Part shown: one piece after another, positions 62,484-64,000 of the stretch
Numbering within the stretch: position 1 is the first letter of the stretch
Layout: the number at the start of each line of letters is the position of its first letter
Origin: SVFI01 sp045588655
Lineage (GTDB): Bacteria; Bacillota; Clostridia; Lachnospirales; Lachnospiraceae
Direction of reading: 5' to 3'
Length of the DNA stretch: 64,000 bases
NCBI GenBank assembly: GCA_045588655.1
Contig: JAZNEP010000028.1
Location: 173,597 to 237,596, forward strand
Position numbers and translations under genes: made by a program
Notes under the pieces: model-generated
The model's input: the letters and a program-made list of their open reading frames with translations, nothing else
Databases searched by the model: none
Told to the model about the DNA's origin: nothing

Positions 62484-63056
62484 TTAGTAAATAAAATGCG
62501 CAAATATAGCTAACAAAATTATGATTATTTTAGGTATGTATACTAATAAACATATTGGATAACTCTCTTCCTCTATGCCTTGTCCATGAAATCCATGCGC
62601 TTCAAAAAATTCTTGAATCAAAAAAACGCACTTTTTCCCATCATAACTCCTTGCGATAGGTAACGGTTTCTTTTCCAACAAATTCTTAAATCTCACTAAC
62701 TCATCCTGCCCAATAACTGTAGTAATGCAAAATTTCGTTTTATTGTTGAACTCATAACTTATAAAACAAAAATAATGTCTCGTAATCCCTCTGGATAATA
62801 TTCTCAAGAAGAAACTACTATCTGCATTATAACAGGCATACTGCTGTATTGCGTTATTTACTAAATTGTTATATTTACCGTTACTAAAATATAACCCAAT
62901 GACAATCGCAAACAATATAAGTTCTTCCATCCAAAACACTTTTTCTCCAAAAATAATAGCCGAAATTGCCTGAATGATTCCACCATATAGTACTATTGTT
63001 ACCAACGTACCTTTCCACATAAAGGTCTTCTTTTTCATATAATCAAGATAATTCAT
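62484..63056 (-). CDS. small membrane protein, paralogue B of a tandem pair
   Basis: The 190 residues have two N-terminal helices (about 14-36 and 40-58) closely related to those of the 169-residue protein downstream, a soluble middle (residues 80-165, with a CFISYEFNNKTKF strand and DELVRFKNLLEKK helix) and a final hydrophobic helix ending HFIY. TGGAGA precedes the ATG. The final helix lies right before the TAA, and the frame continues in register for another 41 codons, so this may be a truncated version of a longer protein. No family was recognised. Confidence 0.68.
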   Translation of the reverse strand: MNYLDYMKKKTFMWKGTLVTIVLYGGIIQAISAIIFGEKVFWMEELILFAIVIGLYFSNGKYNNLVNNAIQQYACYNADSSFFLRILSRGITRHYFCFISYEFNNKTKFCITTVIGQDELVRFKNLLEKKPLPIARSYDGKKCVFLIQEFFEAHGFHGQGIEEESYPICLLVYIPKIIIILLAIFAHFIY

Positions 63057-63137
63057 TCTCCATCTACCCCCTTGATACTATAGCAGTTAGCAAGCACAGA
63101 ATCCCTCTCTGATATTGTGTCTGTTTCTATAGCGTCA

Positions 63138-63800
63138 TTAATATATATTTGGCAAATAAAACATCAAAAAAATTATACATAAAATACATAACAAAAATAC
63201 AGTTCCCGTTACAACCTTTGGTATCTCTCCGTTTGATTTAATCACTGATTTATTTATCCACTCTTGTTGTCTATTTTCATATATATGAGCTATGACATTC
63301 TTACGATAATAATACATGATTATGAAAATCACAGCAGATGCAATTGTCCACATCCAAATTTTCATATCACATTCATTATTACTGTAGTACAACATATTAA
63401 TTGGAACAAAAAGCAGTAAGAAATAATGTATCGGATATTTGTATGCTCTCTCTCTTTCTGCTCTAACAACTATGTTTCTATTATCTTGATCCATTGCCAA
63501 CATGACTTTTCTAGAGGTATAATCCTTCTTTGTTCTTAATATTTTGGCAGAACACGTAACGCCTTCATATTGATATTCAACAACTGCATAATGAAAACCA
63601 GAGTAATGTGACATTCTCTTTCCCTGAAGAGCCGCTCTACATAGTTCTTTTATTTCTCCTTGGACTATCTGAGGCGTATTCATATATTTTTGATAAATTA
63701 TGTATTCTAATCTATCCACAATCACTTGGACAATAAACCATAAAATCACCAATGTAATCAATATATTTGAAAATATATAATCATAAATATTTCCACTCAT
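63138..63800 (-). CDS. membrane protein directly downstream of the RHS gene
   Basis: The protein has 220 residues with an ATG at 63800 five bases after GGAGG; a GTG at 63812 overlaps that site and is less likely. A first helix (about 11-30) leads to a beta-rich soluble domain (VQGEIKELCRAALQGK, FHYAVVEYQYEGVTCSAKI) reminiscent of DUF3592-type domains, then two helices (about 125-160), a polar segment, and a last helix (about 196-218). The gene starts 15 bases after the RHS stop, the place where immunity genes are normally found. That role is inferred. Confidence 0.65.
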   Translation of the reverse strand: MSGNIYDYIFSNILITLVILWFIVQVIVDRLEYIIYQKYMNTPQIVQGEIKELCRAALQGKRMSHYSGFHYAVVEYQYEGVTCSAKILRTKKDYTSRKVMLAMDQDNRNIVVRAERERAYKYPIHYFLLLFVPINMLYYSNNECDMKIWMWTIASAVIFIIMYYYRKNVIAHIYENRQQEWINKSVIKSNGEIPKVVTGTVFLLCILCIIFLMFYLPNIY

Positions 63801-63815
63801 TATGACCTCCACTAT

Positions 63816-64000
63816 TTAGTACATGTAGTAATCATTTTCTACCCCATCCTGGGTAGCTTTCATATAGTATAAGCCGTTATCATCACTTGCGACTCCGTAC
63901 TGTCCGTTATATAAAAACTCTACTTCTCCGTAGTTACCGCTCAGTAGCTTTCCGAAGATGCTGTATGTGTATGTATATTTGATCTCTCCACTTTCGTCGG
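63816..64000 (-). CDS. C-terminal end of an RHS/YD-repeat protein, 5' part beyond window
   Basis: The last 60 residues are visible. They match the end of an RHS core: YTYSIFGKLLSG, then GEVEFLYNGQYGV and DNGLYYMKA. RHS cores normally continue as YYMRARYYNP and then a variable toxin tip; here the chain ends after only ten more residues (QDGVENDYYMY). This is therefore either an RHS protein whose tip was lost or one that ends at the core. RHS proteins are large secreted or wall-associated polymorphic toxins or adhesins. Confidence 0.85.
   Translation of the reverse strand, partial: DESGEIKYTYTYSIFGKLLSGNYGEVEFLYNGQYGVASDDNGLYYMKATQDGVENDYYMY

Noticed and set aside
63057..63137. Possible coding remnant between the 220- and 190-residue genes
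   Set aside because: The open stretch is only about 24 codons with no start or recognisable similarity.
1..64000. CRISPR arrays, rRNA genes, complete insertion sequences, phage genes
   Set aside because: None were seen: no regularly spaced direct repeats, no rRNA signature, and no transposase or integrase frame.

Overview
The window looks like the chromosome of a low-GC, anaerobic, flagellated Firmicute, most likely a Lachnospiraceae member (Roseburia, Agathobacter or Eubacterium type). The support is a set of Firmicutes-type gene neighbourhoods: cdaA-cdaR-glmM, mbl-flhO-flhP, comFC-yvyF, ireB-ruvX-DUF1292, hrcA-grpE-dnaK-dnaJ with a CIRCE operator, RNase J, type III glutamine synthetase, and an acyl-ACP thioesterase. 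Almost every gene lies on the minus strand; the one clear plus-strand gene is a 76-residue HPr-like protein at 50077. The contig therefore reads from right to left, as on a single leading strand.

Layout in plus coordinates. 1-5000: leuA (cut by the left edge), HPr, glmM, cdaR and cdaA, covering amino-acid and wall precursor supply and c-di-AMP synthesis. 5000-9950: two unknown membrane proteins, yvyF, comFC and recD2. 9950-13060: flgJ-like, flhP, flhO and mbl behind a strong promoter. 13386-20900: uvrA and uvrB, separated by an AlgX/DHHW plus MBOAT O-acetylation pair, with a LexA-like box at the uvrB promoter. 20970-31450: a GH127 arabinofuranosidase, araB and araD, then a GT14 glycosyltransferase, ctpA, an M23 murein-hydrolase activator, ftsX, ftsE and a PucR-type regulator, packed so closely that sugar catabolism seems wired into a division operon. 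31680-35240: a GT26 glycosyltransferase, a CPBP protease, a degenerate HPr-like protein, CvfB and a thioesterase. 35500-39550: a 1348-residue secreted M6 protease with a leucine-rich-repeat tail, next to tRNA-Gln(CUG). 39950-50310: a lipoprotein, GSIII, then the RNA-modification and genome-maintenance cluster (U32/trhP, trmR, an MltG-like stub, YlbF, RNase J, DUF1292, ruvX, ireB, mtaB). 50377-60620: thiI, a cysteine desulfurase, rsmE, prmA, a membrane protein, and the dnaJ-dnaK-grpE-hrcA heat-shock operon.

60680-64000 is different. It is visibly AT-rich and accessory in character. It starts at the right edge with the C-terminus of an RHS-repeat protein, followed on the same strand by a run of small membrane-protein genes, two of them tandem paralogues, one with an in-frame extension beyond a stop codon, and one of only 44 residues. 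It ends in a GC-rich 135-bp element closed by perfect 19-bp inverted repeats and an intrinsic terminator. I read it as an RHS polymorphic-toxin or surface-protein island with candidate immunity genes. This is the part of the window most likely to hold something undescribed.

Several starts were moved from the longest frame to an internal codon with a proper ribosome-binding site: HPr, cdaA, yvyF, flhP, GH127, araB, ftsE, RNase J, the plus-strand HPr-like gene, prmA, the 233-residue membrane protein and the 220-residue membrane protein. No CRISPR array, rRNA, complete insertion sequence or riboswitch was recognised.
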